Of a DNA stretch of 64,000 nt, positions 16,696 to 26,848 are shown piece after piece; position 1 is the first letter of the stretch, and each line of letters starts with the position of its first letter. Under the pieces are notes generated by a model. That model made no database searches. It was not told the DNA's origin and saw only the letters and a list, made by a program, of their open reading frames with translations. The stretch comes from Caballeronia sp. NK8 (GTDB taxonomy: Bacteria; Pseudomonadota; Gammaproteobacteria; Burkholderiales; Burkholderiaceae). Where the stretch lies: the NCBI RefSeq assembly GCF_018408855.1, contig NZ_AP024323.1:1364001-1428000 (forward strand). The letters run 5' to 3'. A program made the position numbers and the translations under genes.

Positions 16696-17835
16696 TCAAC
16701 TCAGGCGAAACGGCTGCGCCATGTCGGCGCGCTCGCCCGAGCGCGGATGCGGCACGCGCGGCAGCGTGACTTCGAACACCGTGCCGGAATCGGCCGCCGA
16801 GCGCACGGCGACGTCGCCGCCGTGCATCTGCGCAATCTCGCGCGTGATGTAAAGCCCGAGCCCGAGACCGCTCGATTCGTGCTGGCGTCGGCCGGAGCGA
16901 TACGGCGCGAAGATCGTCGGCAGGACCTCGGCGGGAATCTCGCCGGCATTCTGCACGGTGATGGTCACATCGTCCGCGTTGCCGTCGAGCCGCACCTGGA
17001 TCGCCGAGCCTTCGAGCCCGTGCTGTAGCGCGTTGCCGATGAGATTCGAGAACACCTGCGAAAGCAGGTCGCCGTCGCCCTGCAAGAGCGTATCGCCCTG
17101 GCGCAGCACGAAGATGCGCCCTTTGCCGACGCGCGCCTCGTATTCATCGACGATATTCTTCGCGAGCGTCATCAACTCCACCGCGCGCGGCTGCAAGGTC
17201 ACGCGGCCGCCGCGCAGACGCGCGAGGTTCAGCAACTGATCGACCATCCGCACCATGCGCATGCCGCTCGACTTGATGCGCGTGCCGATATTCGCGACGT
17301 TCTCGTCCGGCACGAAGCGCGCGAGATATTCCGCCGACGCGATCACCGCCGACAGCGGCGTGCGCAGATCGTGGCCGAGCACGGCCATCAGCATCTCGTT
17401 CGCATCGAGCAGTTGCTGCACGGTCGCAAGCTGCGTCGCGAGCTGCTGCTTCTGACGCTCCATCTGAATGAACACATCGACCTTCGAGTTCAGGATGCGC
17501 GAATCGAACGGCTTGTAGAGGAAATCCACCGCGCCCGCTTCGTAGCCGCGGAACGTGCGGCTCGCGTCCTGCGCGGTCGCCGTGAGAAAGATGATCGGCA
17601 CGTGCGCGGTGCGCGGGCTGCCGCGCATCAGTTCGGCGAGTTCGAACCCGTCCATGCCGGGCATGTTGACGTCGAGAATCGCCAGCGCGACTTCGTGCTT
17701 GAGCAGCAGCTCGAGCGCGGCCGGCCCCGATTCGGCCTTCAGCACCGACAGATCCGGCCGCGTGAGCGACGCTTCGAGCGCGGTGATGTTGTTGCGGATG
17801 TCGTCGACGATCAGCACGTGGATGGGTTGCGTCAT
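16696..17835 (-). CDS. Receiver-first hybrid histidine kinase
   Basis: 379 residues. Receiver domain about 5-125 (phospho-acceptor D55 in LAILDVNMPGMDGFE, Lys in LYKPF), a short coiled segment, HisKA with H155 in AVLGHDLRTPLS, then HATPase_c with LFSNLIGNALQHG (N box), GEIPAE and GLGLGLYI (G2). There is no membrane segment or sensor domain, so it is a cytoplasmic relay controlled by phosphorylation of its own receiver. It is the fourth gene of the operon after the large hybrid kinase, CheR and CheB. A likely role is to pass phosphate from, or read the state of, the big kinase. Confidence 0.88.
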   Translation of the reverse strand: MTQPIHVLIVDDIRNNITALEASLTRPDLSVLKAESGPAALELLLKHEVALAILDVNMPGMDGFELAELMRGSPRTAHVPIIFLTATAQDASRTFRGYEAGAVDFLYKPFDSRILNSKVDVFIQMERQKQQLATQLATVQQLLDANEMLMAVLGHDLRTPLSAVIASAEYLARFVPDENVANIGTRIKSSGMRMVRMVDQLLNLARLRGGRVTLQPRAVELMTLAKNIVDEYEARVGKGRIFVLRQGDTLLQGDGDLLSQVFSNLIGNALQHGLEGSAIQVRLDGNADDVTITVQNAGEIPAEVLPTIFAPYRSGRRQHESSGLGLGLYITREIAQMHGGDVAVRSAADSGTVFEVTLPRVPHPRSGERADMAQPFRLS

Positions 17836-17857
17836 CTGGTGACTCCTTGCCTTCTTG

Positions 17858-18460
17858 TCATGGCTGACGCCCGATGCATTGCGATAGCCGCATCGCCATG
17901 TCGTCCAGCGTCAGTACTTCGTTCACTGCGCCTTGCGCGATTGCTGCGAGCGGCATCGCGGGCGCCGGGGCCGTCGCCGGGTCCTGCGCCCAGCACGCGC
18001 CGCCCGCGTCGCGGATCGCGCGTGCGCCGCGCGCGCCGTCGTCGTTCGCGCCCGACAGCACGATGCCGAGCAGCCGCGCGCCGTAGGCATGCGCCGCCGA
18101 TTCGAACAGCACGTCCACCGATGGCCGCGAGAAGCGCACCGGAGGATCGACGGACAGCGCGATCGCCGGCGCCGCGCCGTCTTCCGACTCGACCAGCATG
18201 TGATAGCCCGGCGGCGCGAAATACACGGTGCCCGGCGCGATTTCGTCCTTGTCGAACGGCTCCTCGATGACGAGCTCGCAGCGCGTCGCGAACAAGCCCG
18301 GCAGCAGGCTCGGCTGCCCTTGCCGCACATGCACGACGACCAGCACCGGCGGCGCGAAGGTCTTCGGCAACGCGGGCAGCAACTGATTGAGCGCCTCGAC
18401 GCCGCCCGCCGATGCGCCGATCACGACTGCCCCGATGCGGTCCGCGTCGAACATCGTCAC
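17858..18460 (-). CDS. CheB methylesterase-domain protein
   Basis: 200 residues starting from GTG 18460 (GTGA overlap with the cheR stop) or ATG 18454. It has a CheB_methylest domain only: GASAGGVEALNQLLPAL with the nucleophile Ser (residue 17), HVRQG with the His (about 44), ELVIEEPFDKDEIAPGTVYFAPPGYHML, and the late catalytic Asp in LSGANDDGARG. No receiver domain precedes it, unlike chemotaxis CheB. It would deamidate or demethylate glutamates on a receptor-like partner. The pairing with CheR inside a kinase operon resembles non-chemotactic CheB/CheR signalling units. Confidence 0.85.
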   Translation of the reverse strand: MTMFDADRIGAVVIGASAGGVEALNQLLPALPKTFAPPVLVVVHVRQGQPSLLPGLFATRCELVIEEPFDKDEIAPGTVYFAPPGYHMLVESEDGAAPAIALSVDPPVRFSRPSVDVLFESAAHAYGARLLGIVLSGANDDGARGARAIRDAGGACWAQDPATAPAPAMPLAAIAQGAVNEVLTLDDMAMRLSQCIGRQP

Positions 18461-19314
18461 ACCCTCTGATAGAGCCGCTCGCGCGCATTGAAGTCCGCGA
18501 AACGGTCGGCGTAGGTGGAAAAGCGCAGGCTCTCCTTGCTGCCGAGGCCGAGAAAGCCGCGCCGCACGAGCGAATCACTGAACAGGCCGAGCGCGCGATC
18601 CTGCAGCGCGCGATCGAAATAGATCAGCACGTTGCGGCACGACACCAGATGCGCTTCGAGAAATACGCTGTCCGTCGCGAGACTATGATCCGCGAACACC
18701 ACGCGCGACTTGAGCGTCTGCGAGAACTTCGCCGCGCCGTAGGCCGCGTGATAGTAGTCCGACAGCGAGCGCTTGCCGCCCGCCGCCAGATAGTTCTGGC
18801 TGAAGCCCGCCATCCGCTCCAGCGGATAGATGCCGCTCTCGGCCAGCCGCAACGCTTCGGCGTTGATGTCGGTCGCGTAGAACACCGTGCGCTCCGCGAT
18901 CTTCTCTTCCGCGAACAGCACCGCGAGCGACCACAATTCCTCGCCGCTGCTGCATCCCGCGACCCACACCTTGATCGACGGATACGTCTGCAGAATTGGC
19001 ACCACCTGCTCGCGGATCGCGCGGAAATACTGCGGGTCGCGAAACATCTCGCTCACCTGCACGGTGAGGTACTGAAAGAGCCGTGCGAACAACGCCGGGT
19101 CGCGCAGGATGCGCTCCTGCAAGTGCGAAAGCGTCGGCACGCTGAAGTCCTGCACGGCCTGCGCGAGCCTGCGCCTCAGCGAACTCACGGAATAGTGCCG
19201 GAAGTCGTGCTGATAGCGCAGGTAGATCGCTTCCAGAATCAGCTTCAGCTCGATGTCGAACGTCGCTTCTTCGTCGTGTCTGCCTTCGTTCATCTGAGAA
19301 ATGGCTCCGTTCAT
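18457..19314 (-). CDS. CheR-type glutamate methyltransferase
   Basis: 285 residues from the ATG at 19314, chosen because it overlaps the upstream stop as ATGA. The N-terminal helical part (YLRYQHDFRHYSVSSLRRRL) is the CheR substrate-binding domain. Then come QYLTVQVSEMFRDPQYFRAI, VWVAGCSSGEELWSLAVLFAEE (SAM-binding), FYATDINAEALRLAESGIYP and CRNVLIYFD. It would methylate glutamates on a partner protein. It sits between the three-receiver kinase and CheB in a run of overlapping genes. Confidence 0.88.
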   Translation of the reverse strand: MNGAISQMNEGRHDEEATFDIELKLILEAIYLRYQHDFRHYSVSSLRRRLAQAVQDFSVPTLSHLQERILRDPALFARLFQYLTVQVSEMFRDPQYFRAIREQVVPILQTYPSIKVWVAGCSSGEELWSLAVLFAEEKIAERTVFYATDINAEALRLAESGIYPLERMAGFSQNYLAAGGKRSLSDYYHAAYGAAKFSQTLKSRVVFADHSLATDSVFLEAHLVSCRNVLIYFDRALQDRALGLFSDSLVRRGFLGLGSKESLRFSTYADRFADFNARERLYQRV

Positions 19315-22300
19315 CGCTGGCGCAGCCATACGCGGCACAGCGAGACGAGCTTATCCACGTCGATGGGCTTGGATATGTAATCGTCCGCACCCGCTTCGAG
19401 ACATTTCTGGCGATCGCTCGGCATCGCCTTCGCCGTCAGCGCGATGATCGGCAGACGCGCAAATTCCGTGCGCTTGCGGATTTCGCTCATCGCGGTGAGG
19501 CCGTCCATCTCGGGCATCATCACGTCCATCAGCACGAGGTCGATATCGCCGCGGCGCGCGAGCGCTTCGAGCGCTTCCCGCCCGTTGCGCGCGATTTCGA
19601 GCGTCGCGCCGAGCGGCTCGATCACGCGCGAGAGCGCGAAGATATTGCGCACGTCGTCTTCGGCGAGCAGGATCGTGCGGCCTTCGAATACGTCGTCGCG
19701 CTGACGCGCCGCGCGCAGCATGCGCTGCTGCTCCGGCGGCAACGCGCTCTCGACGCTGTGCAGGAACAGCGTCACTTCGTCGAGCAGGCGCTCCGGCGAT
19801 TTCGCTCCCTTGATGATGATCGATTTCGAGTAGCGGCGCAGGCGCTGCTCCTCTTCCTGCGACAACAATCGCCCCGTATAGACGATGACCGGCGGCGACG
19901 CCTGCCCGCTGCCCGTCGACACGCGTTCGAGCAGGTCGTAGCCGGAGCCGTCGGGCAGCGCGAGATCCATCACCACGCAATCGAACGGCGCGCGCTGCAT
20001 TTCCTCGATGGCCTCGGCGATCGATCCCGCCTCCACGATGCCGACCGTCTCGCTCGCGAGCAGCGCGTGAATGCTCTGGCGCAGCGCCGGATCGTCCTCG
20101 ACGACGAGCACGCGGCGCATGCCCTGCGCCGAGCGCGCTTCGAGCTTGCGGATTGCGTGGGCCAGTTCCTCGCGCGCGCTCGGCTTGAGCGTGTAGCCGA
20201 TCGCGCCGAGATGGAGCGCGACATCGGCGTGATCGGTCGCGGAAACGATGTGAATCGGAATGTGGCGCGTGAGCGGATCGTGCTTGAGCCATTCGAGCAC
20301 CGTGAGACCCGACTGATCCGGCAGGCCGATGTCGAGCAGGATGCCGTTCGGCTGCAGCGAGCGCGCGAGTTCGACGCCCTGCGTGGCGGTGGCCGCGTGC
20401 ACGCAGTCGAAGTCGAGTTCGTGGGCGAGATCGTAGAGAATGCGTACGAAGGTCTGATCGTCCTCGATGACGAGGATCACGCGGTCCGGGCGCTTGCGGT
20501 CGGCGCGGTCGTCGACGATGGCGATCGGCTCGGGCATCACGACGGGCGCCTGCACTGGCAACGGCTGCACCGGCTGCACCGTCGCGGGCGCGGGCTCACT
20601 CGGCGCAACGATCGTGTCGAGCTTCGCGGTGACGGTGCCTTCGCGCGCGGCGATCGGCAGCGTCACCGAAAACACGCTGCCCTGCCCCAGTTCGCTCGAC
20701 ACCGACACCGAGCCGCCGAGCAGGCGAGAAAATTCGCGCGAAATCGACAGCCCGAGCCCGCTGCCGCCGTATTTGCGGCTCGTCGTGCCGTCGGCCTGCT
20801 GAAACGCCTGGAAGATCATGTCCTGCTTTTCGCGCGCGATGCCGATGCCCGTGTCGCGCACCTCGAAGCGCAACGCGCTCTCGCCCGCGCGTTCGACCGC
20901 GACGGTCACGCGCCCGCGCTCGGTGAACTTGAATGCGTTCGACAGCAGGTTGCGCAGCACCTGCAACAACCGCTGGCTGTCGGTGACGAAGTACTGCGGC
21001 ACGTTCTCGCCGCGCCCGGTGACGAATTCGACGCCCTTGCTGCCGGCGACGGGCGCGAAGGATTGCTGCAGCGTCTGCAGAATCGAATCGACGGAAGTGG
21101 GCGCGAACTGCACGTCCATCTGTCCCGCCTCGACCTTCGAGAGATCGAGAATGTCGTTGATGAGCGAAAGCAGATCGCTGTTCGACGAGTGGATCGTTGC
21201 CGCGTAACGCACCTGTTCGTCGGTCAGGTTGCCTTGCTTGTTGTCCTGCAGGAGCTTGGCGAGAATCAGCGAGCTATTGAGCGGCGTGCGCAGTTCGTGC
21301 GACATGTTCGCGAGGAACTCGGATTTGTACTGGCTCGCGCGTTCCATTTCCAGCGCGTTCGCGGTCAGTTCCTGTTGCGCCTGCAGAAGCTCGGCCTTCT
21401 GGCGTTCGAGATGCTGCGTGTGCTCTTCGAGCTGGACATTGGTCTGTTCGAGTTCGGCCTGCTGCTGTTCGAGACGCGCCTGCGAATCCTGCAACGCGCG
21501 GCCGCGCTCCTCCAGTTCCTCGTTCGACACGCGCAGTTCTTCCTGCTGCACCTGCAATTCCTCGCTCTGCCGCTGCGTTTCTTCGAGCAATTCGACCAGC
21601 CGCGCGCGATAACGTGCCGAACGTATCGCCATGCCGACCGGCTCCGACGCCATTTCGAGCAGCGCGCGGGCATCGTCGAAACGTCCTTCGCCGCCGACGA
21701 AACCGACTTCGATGGCGCCCGCGACTTCGCCATCGGCAAAAAGCGGCGCGATCACCACGCGCGACGCCGCCGCCGAGCCGAGCGCGGAACCGGTTTTCAG
21801 ATAATGCGACGAAGCGTCGCGCAGTTCGAGCACGCGCTCATCGGCGACAGCCTGGCCGACAAGCCCCTCGCCGCGCGCGATCCGGCGCGGCGCGCTGTCT
21901 TCGTCGGGCAGCGCCCACGCCGCGACGCGCACGAGCGCATCGCCGTCGAGCGCGTAGACGACGCCCACTTTCGCGTTCACGTAGGGAATGATCGAACGCA
22001 GGATGCTCACGCCGATCGAAGCCGGAGACTGCTCGCCACGCAATTTGACGGCGAGCTGCATGATGCCCTGCTGCAGCCAGGTCGTGCGTTGTACGGCGAG
22101 CCGCGATTTGATATATAGATGCGCCACCGCCGCGAGCACGAGCAGCACGACGATGCCCATCGCCCGGTTGATCTGCAGCACTTCGCGGCTGGCGGTCGGG
22201 TCCACCGCCGCGAATGCGTATCCTGCGATCATCAGCAGTGTCGACGCCCCCGCTGTGACGATCGGCACCGCGGGCCGGTCGACCCACACGCAGAGCACGA

Positions 22301-22430
22301 CCGGCAGCACGTAGAAGACCCAGATCGCGACGCGCATCGGCGTGAGCACATCGATGCAGAACACGACGGCAAGCGTGATCGCGATGGCAAGGTAGATCCA
22401 GGCAGTCAGGTTTCGAGTGTCTTGAGGCAT
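19311..22430 (-). CDS. Membrane hybrid histidine kinase with GAF and three receiver domains
   Basis: 1039 residues. Membrane segments lie in the first 100 residues (IYLAIAITLAVVFCID onward). A GAF domain (about 125-265) and a long Gln/Glu coiled coil (about 270-355, QQEELRVSNEELEERG) follow. HisKA has NMSHELRTPLNSSL, and HATPase has LRNLLSNAFKFTERG, DTGIGI and GGSGLGLSI. Three receivers follow, with acceptor Asp in NGILLDIGLPDQSG, CVVMDLALPDGSGYD and LVLMDVMMPEMDG. This is the first gene of a four- or five-gene signalling operon on the minus strand. The triple receiver suggests a multistep phosphorelay. No DNA-binding output gene is present in the operon. Confidence 0.9.
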   Translation of the reverse strand: MPQDTRNLTAWIYLAIAITLAVVFCIDVLTPMRVAIWVFYVLPVVLCVWVDRPAVPIVTAGASTLLMIAGYAFAAVDPTASREVLQINRAMGIVVLLVLAAVAHLYIKSRLAVQRTTWLQQGIMQLAVKLRGEQSPASIGVSILRSIIPYVNAKVGVVYALDGDALVRVAAWALPDEDSAPRRIARGEGLVGQAVADERVLELRDASSHYLKTGSALGSAAASRVVIAPLFADGEVAGAIEVGFVGGEGRFDDARALLEMASEPVGMAIRSARYRARLVELLEETQRQSEELQVQQEELRVSNEELEERGRALQDSQARLEQQQAELEQTNVQLEEHTQHLERQKAELLQAQQELTANALEMERASQYKSEFLANMSHELRTPLNSSLILAKLLQDNKQGNLTDEQVRYAATIHSSNSDLLSLINDILDLSKVEAGQMDVQFAPTSVDSILQTLQQSFAPVAGSKGVEFVTGRGENVPQYFVTDSQRLLQVLRNLLSNAFKFTERGRVTVAVERAGESALRFEVRDTGIGIAREKQDMIFQAFQQADGTTSRKYGGSGLGLSISREFSRLLGGSVSVSSELGQGSVFSVTLPIAAREGTVTAKLDTIVAPSEPAPATVQPVQPLPVQAPVVMPEPIAIVDDRADRKRPDRVILVIEDDQTFVRILYDLAHELDFDCVHAATATQGVELARSLQPNGILLDIGLPDQSGLTVLEWLKHDPLTRHIPIHIVSATDHADVALHLGAIGYTLKPSAREELAHAIRKLEARSAQGMRRVLVVEDDPALRQSIHALLASETVGIVEAGSIAEAIEEMQRAPFDCVVMDLALPDGSGYDLLERVSTGSGQASPPVIVYTGRLLSQEEEQRLRRYSKSIIIKGAKSPERLLDEVTLFLHSVESALPPEQQRMLRAARQRDDVFEGRTILLAEDDVRNIFALSRVIEPLGATLEIARNGREALEALARRGDIDLVLMDVMMPEMDGLTAMSEIRKRTEFARLPIIALTAKAMPSDRQKCLEAGADDYISKPIDVDKLVSLCRVWLRQR

Positions 22431-22603
22431 CGTTGACCGGTTATGTTCATGTTTTGCGCGGGCCCCGCGCCGGCAGCAGGCACGGACCTTAGCATGAGCC
22501 GCAAGTCCTTGTCACATCGGGCTTCGCGGCCGATCGGCGCATGCTTTCCCGCGCGGCAGTTGTTACGAAAGGCGGCCGCGCCAGTGTTTTCAACGAGGTA
22601 AGA

Positions 22604-23614
22604 ATGACTGATTTTTCCGGCTCTCGCGTGCTCGTCACGGGCGCCTCGGGATTCGTCGGGTCCGCGGTTGCGCGGCTCGCCATCGAACGCGGTTTCGACG
22701 TGCGCGTGCTCGTGCGCAAGACCAGCCCACGCAAGAACGTCGAATCGCTGAATGCGGAAATCGTCGTTGGCGACATGCGCGACGAGGCATCGATGCGCGC
22801 GGCGCTCAAGGGCGTGCGCTTTCTTTTTCACGTCGCCGCCGATTACCGCATCTGGGCGCCCGACCCGAGTGAGATCGAGCGCGCCAATCTCGACGGCACC
22901 GAAGCGACCATGCGCGCGGCGTTGGCCGAAGGCGTCGAACGTATCGTGTATACCAGCAGTGTCGCGACCTTGAAGGTGACGAGTTCGGGCGCGATTGTCG
23001 ACGAGACGAAGCCCTCGGACGCGGCGAGCACGATCGGCGCGTACAAGCGCAGCAAGGTGCTGGCCGAGCGCGCCGTCGAGCGCATGGTCGCGCAGAACGC
23101 GCTGCCGGCGGTGATCGTCAATCCGTCGACGCCGATCGGCCCGCGCGACGTGCGCCCGACGCCGACCGGGCGCATCATCGTCGAAGCGGCGACGGGCAAG
23201 ATCCCCGCGTTCGTCGATACGGGCCTCAATCTCGTGCACGTCGACGATGTCGCGAACGGGCACTTTCTGGCGCTGGAACGCGGGAAAATCGGCGAGCGGT
23301 ATATCCTCGGCGGGGAGAACCTGCCGTTGCAGCAGATGCTCGCGGATATCGCCGGATTCGTCGGCCGCAAGCCGCCGACCATCAGGCTGCCGCGCGGGCC
23401 GCTCTATCCGGTGGCGCTCGGCGCGGAACTCGTCGCCAAACTGACCGGCAAGGAGCCGATGGTCACGCGCGACGCGCTGCGGATGTCGAAGAACAAGATG
23501 TACTTCACGTCGGCAAAGGCGCAGCGGGAGCTAGGCTACAGCGCGCGGCCGTACGCGCAAGGACTGAAGGATGCGCTCGACTGGTTTCGGGCGAATGGCT
23601 ATCTCGCTGCATGA
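22604..23614 (+). CDS. hpnA: Hopanoid-associated sugar epimerase HpnA
   Basis: 336 residues from the ATG at 22604 (GAGG 10 bases upstream). It is an extended short-chain dehydrogenase: VLVTGASGFVGSAVARLA is the NAD-binding loop, IVYTSSVATL carries the catalytic Ser/Thr, and IGAYKRSKVLAERAV has the YxxxK pair. VNPSTPIGPRDVRPTPTGRIIVEAA is typical of HpnA. HpnA-group proteins are found with hopanoid genes and are thought to act on the sugar part of the side chain. The gene is 13 kb from the hpnN operon and 30 kb from shc, so it is not in one hopanoid operon here. Confidence 0.85.
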   Translation: MTDFSGSRVLVTGASGFVGSAVARLAIERGFDVRVLVRKTSPRKNVESLNAEIVVGDMRDEASMRAALKGVRFLFHVAADYRIWAPDPSEIERANLDGTEATMRAALAEGVERIVYTSSVATLKVTSSGAIVDETKPSDAASTIGAYKRSKVLAERAVERMVAQNALPAVIVNPSTPIGPRDVRPTPTGRIIVEAATGKIPAFVDTGLNLVHVDDVANGHFLALERGKIGERYILGGENLPLQQMLADIAGFVGRKPPTIRLPRGPLYPVALGAELVAKLTGKEPMVTRDALRMSKNKMYFTSAKAQRELGYSARPYAQGLKDALDWFRANGYLAA

Positions 23615-23858
23615 AGCGCGAAATCATTTCGTGAAACGTTCCGGCAGGCGTAACGGCGCGCAAATCGCTAACTCTTGTATAAGACTTGAAAAAAGTTAAG
23701 TCATTGATATAGCGAGGAAAACGCCAGTTTTGTCCGTTCGCGCGCAGCGAAATTCACACGCGCGCACCGCAAAATCAGGCAGAATAGCGGTTTGTTGCCG
23801 GAAGGGCGATTGAGGCCGGCGGTTTTTTCCAACCTGTTTTCGGATGTCGAGACAAGCG

Positions 23859-26105
23859 ATGAGTAATCAGCAACCCACCATCATCTACACCCTGACCGAC
23901 GAAGCTCCGCTGCTCGCGACCAGCGCCTTTCTGCCGATCATCCGTACCTTCACCGCGCCGGCGGGCGTCAACGTCACGACGAGCGACATCTCGGTTGCCG
24001 CGCGCATCCTGGGCGAATTCCCCGAATACCTGACCGACGCGCAAAAGGTCCCCGACAACCTCGCCGAGCTCGGCCGCCTCACGCAGCTCGACGACACCAA
24101 CATCATCAAGCTGCCGAACATCAGCGCGTCGCTGCATCAGCTGACGAGCGCGATCAAGGAACTGCAGTCGAAGGGCTACAAGCTGCCCGACTATCCCGAA
24201 GAGCCGAAGAACGACGAAGAGCAGGCCATTCGCGCGCGCTACGGCAAGTGCCTCGGCTCGGCCGTGAACCCGGTTCTGCGCGAAGGCAACTCGGACCGCC
24301 GCGCGCCGCTCGCCGTCAAGAACTACGCGAAGAAGCATCCGCACAGCATGGGCGAGTGGAGCATGGCCTCGCGCACGCACGTCGCGCACATGAAGCACGG
24401 CGACTTCTATCACGGCGAAAAGTCCGTCACGAACGACAAAGCCCGTGAAGTGCGTATGGAACTCGTCACGAAGCGCGGCGAGACCATCGTGCTGAAGCCG
24501 AAGGTCAAGCTGCAGGAAGGCGAGATCGTCGACAGCATGTTCATGAGCAAGAAGGCGCTGGTCGAGTTCTACGAAGAACAGATGCAGGACGCGTTCGACA
24601 CCGGCGTGATGCTGTCGCTGCACGTGAAGGCGACCATGATGAAGGTCTCGCACCCGATCGTCTTCGGTCACGCCGTGAAGGTGTTCTACAAGGACGCGTT
24701 CGCCAAGCACGCGAAGCTCTTCGAGGAACTCGGCATCAACGTGAACAATGGTCTCGTCGACCTGTACACGAAGATCGAGGCGCTGCCGGAATCGCAACGC
24801 GACGAAGTCATCCGCGACATGCACGCGTGCCACGAAAAGCGCCCGGCGATGGCGATGGTCGATTCGGCCAAGGGCATCTCGAACCTGCACGCGCCGAACG
24901 ACGTGATCGTCGATGCCTCCATGCCCGCGATGATCCGCGCCGGCGGCAAGATGTGGGGCGCCGATGGCCGTCCGCAAGACACGAAGTGCCTGATCCCGGA
25001 AAGCACGTTCGCGCGCATCTATCAGGAAATCATCAATTTCTGCAAGACCAACGGCGCGTTCGACCCGAAGACCATGGGCACGGTGCCGAACGTCGGCCTG
25101 ATGGCGCAGAAGGCCGAAGAGTACGGCTCGCACGACAAGACCTTCGAAATCGCGGAAGACGGCACGGCGCGCATCGTCGATAACGCGACGAACGAAGCCA
25201 TCGAAGGGCTGACGCAGGAAGTCGAGAAGGGCGACATCTGGCGCATGTGTCTCGTGAAGGACGCGCCGATCCGCGACTGGGTGAAGCTCGCCGTCACGCG
25301 CGTGAAGAACTCGGGCACGCCGGCGGTGTTCTGGCTCGACCCGTATCGTCCGCACGAAGCCGAACTGATCAAGAAGGTCGAGACCTACCTGAAGGACTAC
25401 GACACCACCGGCCTCGACATCCAGATCATGTCGCAGGTGCGCGCGATGCGTTACACGCTGGAGCGCGTGATTCGCGGCATGGACACGATTTCGGCCACCG
25501 GCAACATCCTGCGCGACTACCTCACTGACCTGTTCCCGATCATGGAACTCGGCACGAGCGCGAAGATGCTGTCGATCGTTCCGCTGATGGCGGGCGGCGG
25601 TCTGTACGAGACGGGTGCGGGCGGCTCGGCGCCGAAGCACGTGCAGCAGCTCGTGCAGGAAAACCATCTGCGCTGGGATTCGCTCGGCGAATTCCTCGCG
25701 CTGGCGGTGTCGCTGGAAGAGCTCGGCATCAAGAACGACAACGCGCGTGCGAAGCTCGTCGCGAAGGCGCTGGATTCGGCCACCGGCAAGCTGCTCGACA
25801 ACAACAAGAGCCCGTCGCCGAAAACCGGTCAGCTCGACAATCGCGGCAGCCAGTTCTATCTCGCGATGTACTGGGCGCAGGAACTCGCGTCGCAGACGGA
25901 AGACCGCGAACTCGCCGCGCTGTTCGCGCCGCTCGCGAAGACGCTTGCGGAGAACGAGCAGAAGATCGTCGACGAACTCGCCGCCGTGCAGGGCAATGCG
26001 GCGGATATCGGCGGCTACTACAAGCCGGACGAAGCGAAGCTCGAAGCGGTGATGCGTCCGAGCAAGACGCTCAACGCCGCGCTGTCGGAAGTGCGCGCGA
26101 AGTAA
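23859..26105 (+). CDS. icd: NADP-dependent isocitrate dehydrogenase, monomeric type
   Basis: 748 residues from the ATG at 23859; an in-frame ATG at 23844 is also possible. It is a full-length monomeric (IDH-II) enzyme, unrelated in length to the 420-residue dimeric type. It starts [25 protein letters not shown], followed by LEAL-type linkers, [26 protein letters not shown], and [19 protein letters not shown]. The enzyme oxidatively decarboxylates isocitrate to 2-oxoglutarate and makes NADPH in the TCA cycle. A strong terminator follows directly. The gene lies between hpnA and hpnB without obvious functional link. Confidence 0.93.
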   Translation: MSNQQPTIIYTLTDEAPLLATSAFLPIIRTFTAPAGVNVTTSDISVAARILGEFPEYLTDAQKVPDNLAELGRLTQLDDTNIIKLPNISASLHQLTSAIKELQSKGYKLPDYPEEPKNDEEQAIRARYGKCLGSAVNPVLREGNSDRRAPLAVKNYAKKHPHSMGEWSMASRTHVAHMKHGDFYHGEKSVTNDKAREVRMELVTKRGETIVLKPKVKLQEGEIVDSMFMSKKALVEFYEEQMQDAFDTGVMLSLHVKATMMKVSHPIVFGHAVKVFYKDAFAKHAKLFEELGINVNNGLVDLYTKIEALPESQRDEVIRDMHACHEKRPAMAMVDSAKGISNLHAPNDVIVDASMPAMIRAGGKMWGADGRPQDTKCLIPESTFARIYQEIINFCKTNGAFDPKTMGTVPNVGLMAQKAEEYGSHDKTFEIAEDGTARIVDNATNEAIEGLTQEVEKGDIWRMCLVKDAPIRDWVKLAVTRVKNSGTPAVFWLDPYRPHEAELIKKVETYLKDYDTTGLDIQIMSQVRAMRYTLERVIRGMDTISATGNILRDYLTDLFPIMELGTSAKMLSIVPLMAGGGLYETGAGGSAPKHVQQLVQENHLRWDSLGEFLALAVSLEELGIKNDNARAKLVAKALDSATGKLLDNNKSPSPKTGQLDNRGSQFYLAMYWAQELASQTEDRELAALFAPLAKTLAENEQKIVDELAAVQGNAADIGGYYKPDEAKLEAVMRPSKTLNAALSEVRAK

Positions 26106-26136
26106 GGCAGGACGGGCGCGTGATGCGCGCCCTGCG

Positions 26137-26173
26137 AACCGGCATCTCTTCGGAGATGCCGGTTTTGTTTTTT
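26137..26173 (+). terminator. Intrinsic terminator of icd
   Basis: AACCGGCATCTC (26137-26148) and GAGATGCCGGTT (26153-26164) form a perfect 12-bp stem with a TTCG loop, then TTGTTTTTT. It is the strongest terminator in the window. Confidence 0.92.
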
Positions 26174-26303
26174 GAGCCGACGAAAAACTGTCGTGTAATC
26201 CGCACGTTCGGTGCAATTGGTTACAACCTGTGCCGACCTCGCCAAATTCGAGCGGGTAGAATCGTTGCCTCGCCGCCCAGTTGCCAGACACAGACACACT
26301 CGC

Positions 26304-26834
26304 ATGAATCTACAAGACCAGCTCGGCGCGCTGGAGTCGAGCCTCGATACGCTCCTCCAGACCGCTGCCGCATCTGACCGATCATCTGTCGAATCGAACG
26401 AAACCGTTGTTGCGTCGAGTCAGGCGTCGCCTGACGAACCGCCCGCATTGGGCGGCGCGCGTGAGCCGGACGATTTCACCGCGCCCGCCGAACCGCCGGG
26501 CCTGAACGAACCGCCCACGCTCGTCGTGTCACGCCCGGAGCGCGATGCGATCGAAATGACGATAGCGGGCAAGACGGTGAAACTGAGTCCGGAAGGCGTG
26601 TCGGAATTGATCGAGGAATTGTCGAACGTGCGCGCGTCGATGTCGCCGGAGCAGCCGGCGGGAATCGCGCCGGGATGGCGCTTCGCGGCCACCAAGGATC
26701 CGGTCATGGCGACGCAGAAGTACCCGAATGGCGACCGTCTGCTGATCCTGCGTCACAGCGGGCACGGGTGGGTGCCGTTTTCGTTCTCGCCGAACATGGT
26801 CATCGAGCTGTATGCCATGTTGACGAAGAAGTAA
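26304..26834 (+). CDS. Hypothetical protein
   Basis: 176 residues from the ATG at 26304. The frame extends upstream, but that part looks non-coding. Residues 1-90 are acidic, Ser/Pro/Glu-rich and probably disordered (MNLQDQLGALESSLDTLLQ, then SSQASPDEPPALGG). Residues 95-176 look folded: AIEMTIAGKTVKLSPEGVSELIEELSNVRASMSPE, then WRFAATKDPVMATQKYPNGDRLLILRHSGHGWVPFSFSPNMVIELYAMLTKK. No family was recognised. It ends 14 bases from the convergent hpnB stop. Confidence 0.6.
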   Translation: MNLQDQLGALESSLDTLLQTAAASDRSSVESNETVVASSQASPDEPPALGGAREPDDFTAPAEPPGLNEPPTLVVSRPERDAIEMTIAGKTVKLSPEGVSELIEELSNVRASMSPEQPAGIAPGWRFAATKDPVMATQKYPNGDRLLILRHSGHGWVPFSFSPNMVIELYAMLTKK

Positions 26835-26848
26835 GCGCAGTTCGCGAC

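Noticed and set aside
19758..22118. Long open frame antisense to the three-receiver hybrid kinase
   Set aside because: Composition is Arg/Ala/Leu noise; the opposite strand has complete kinase motifs.
23775..26297. Long open frame antisense to icd
   Set aside because: No motifs; the isocitrate dehydrogenase on the plus strand is complete and unmistakable.
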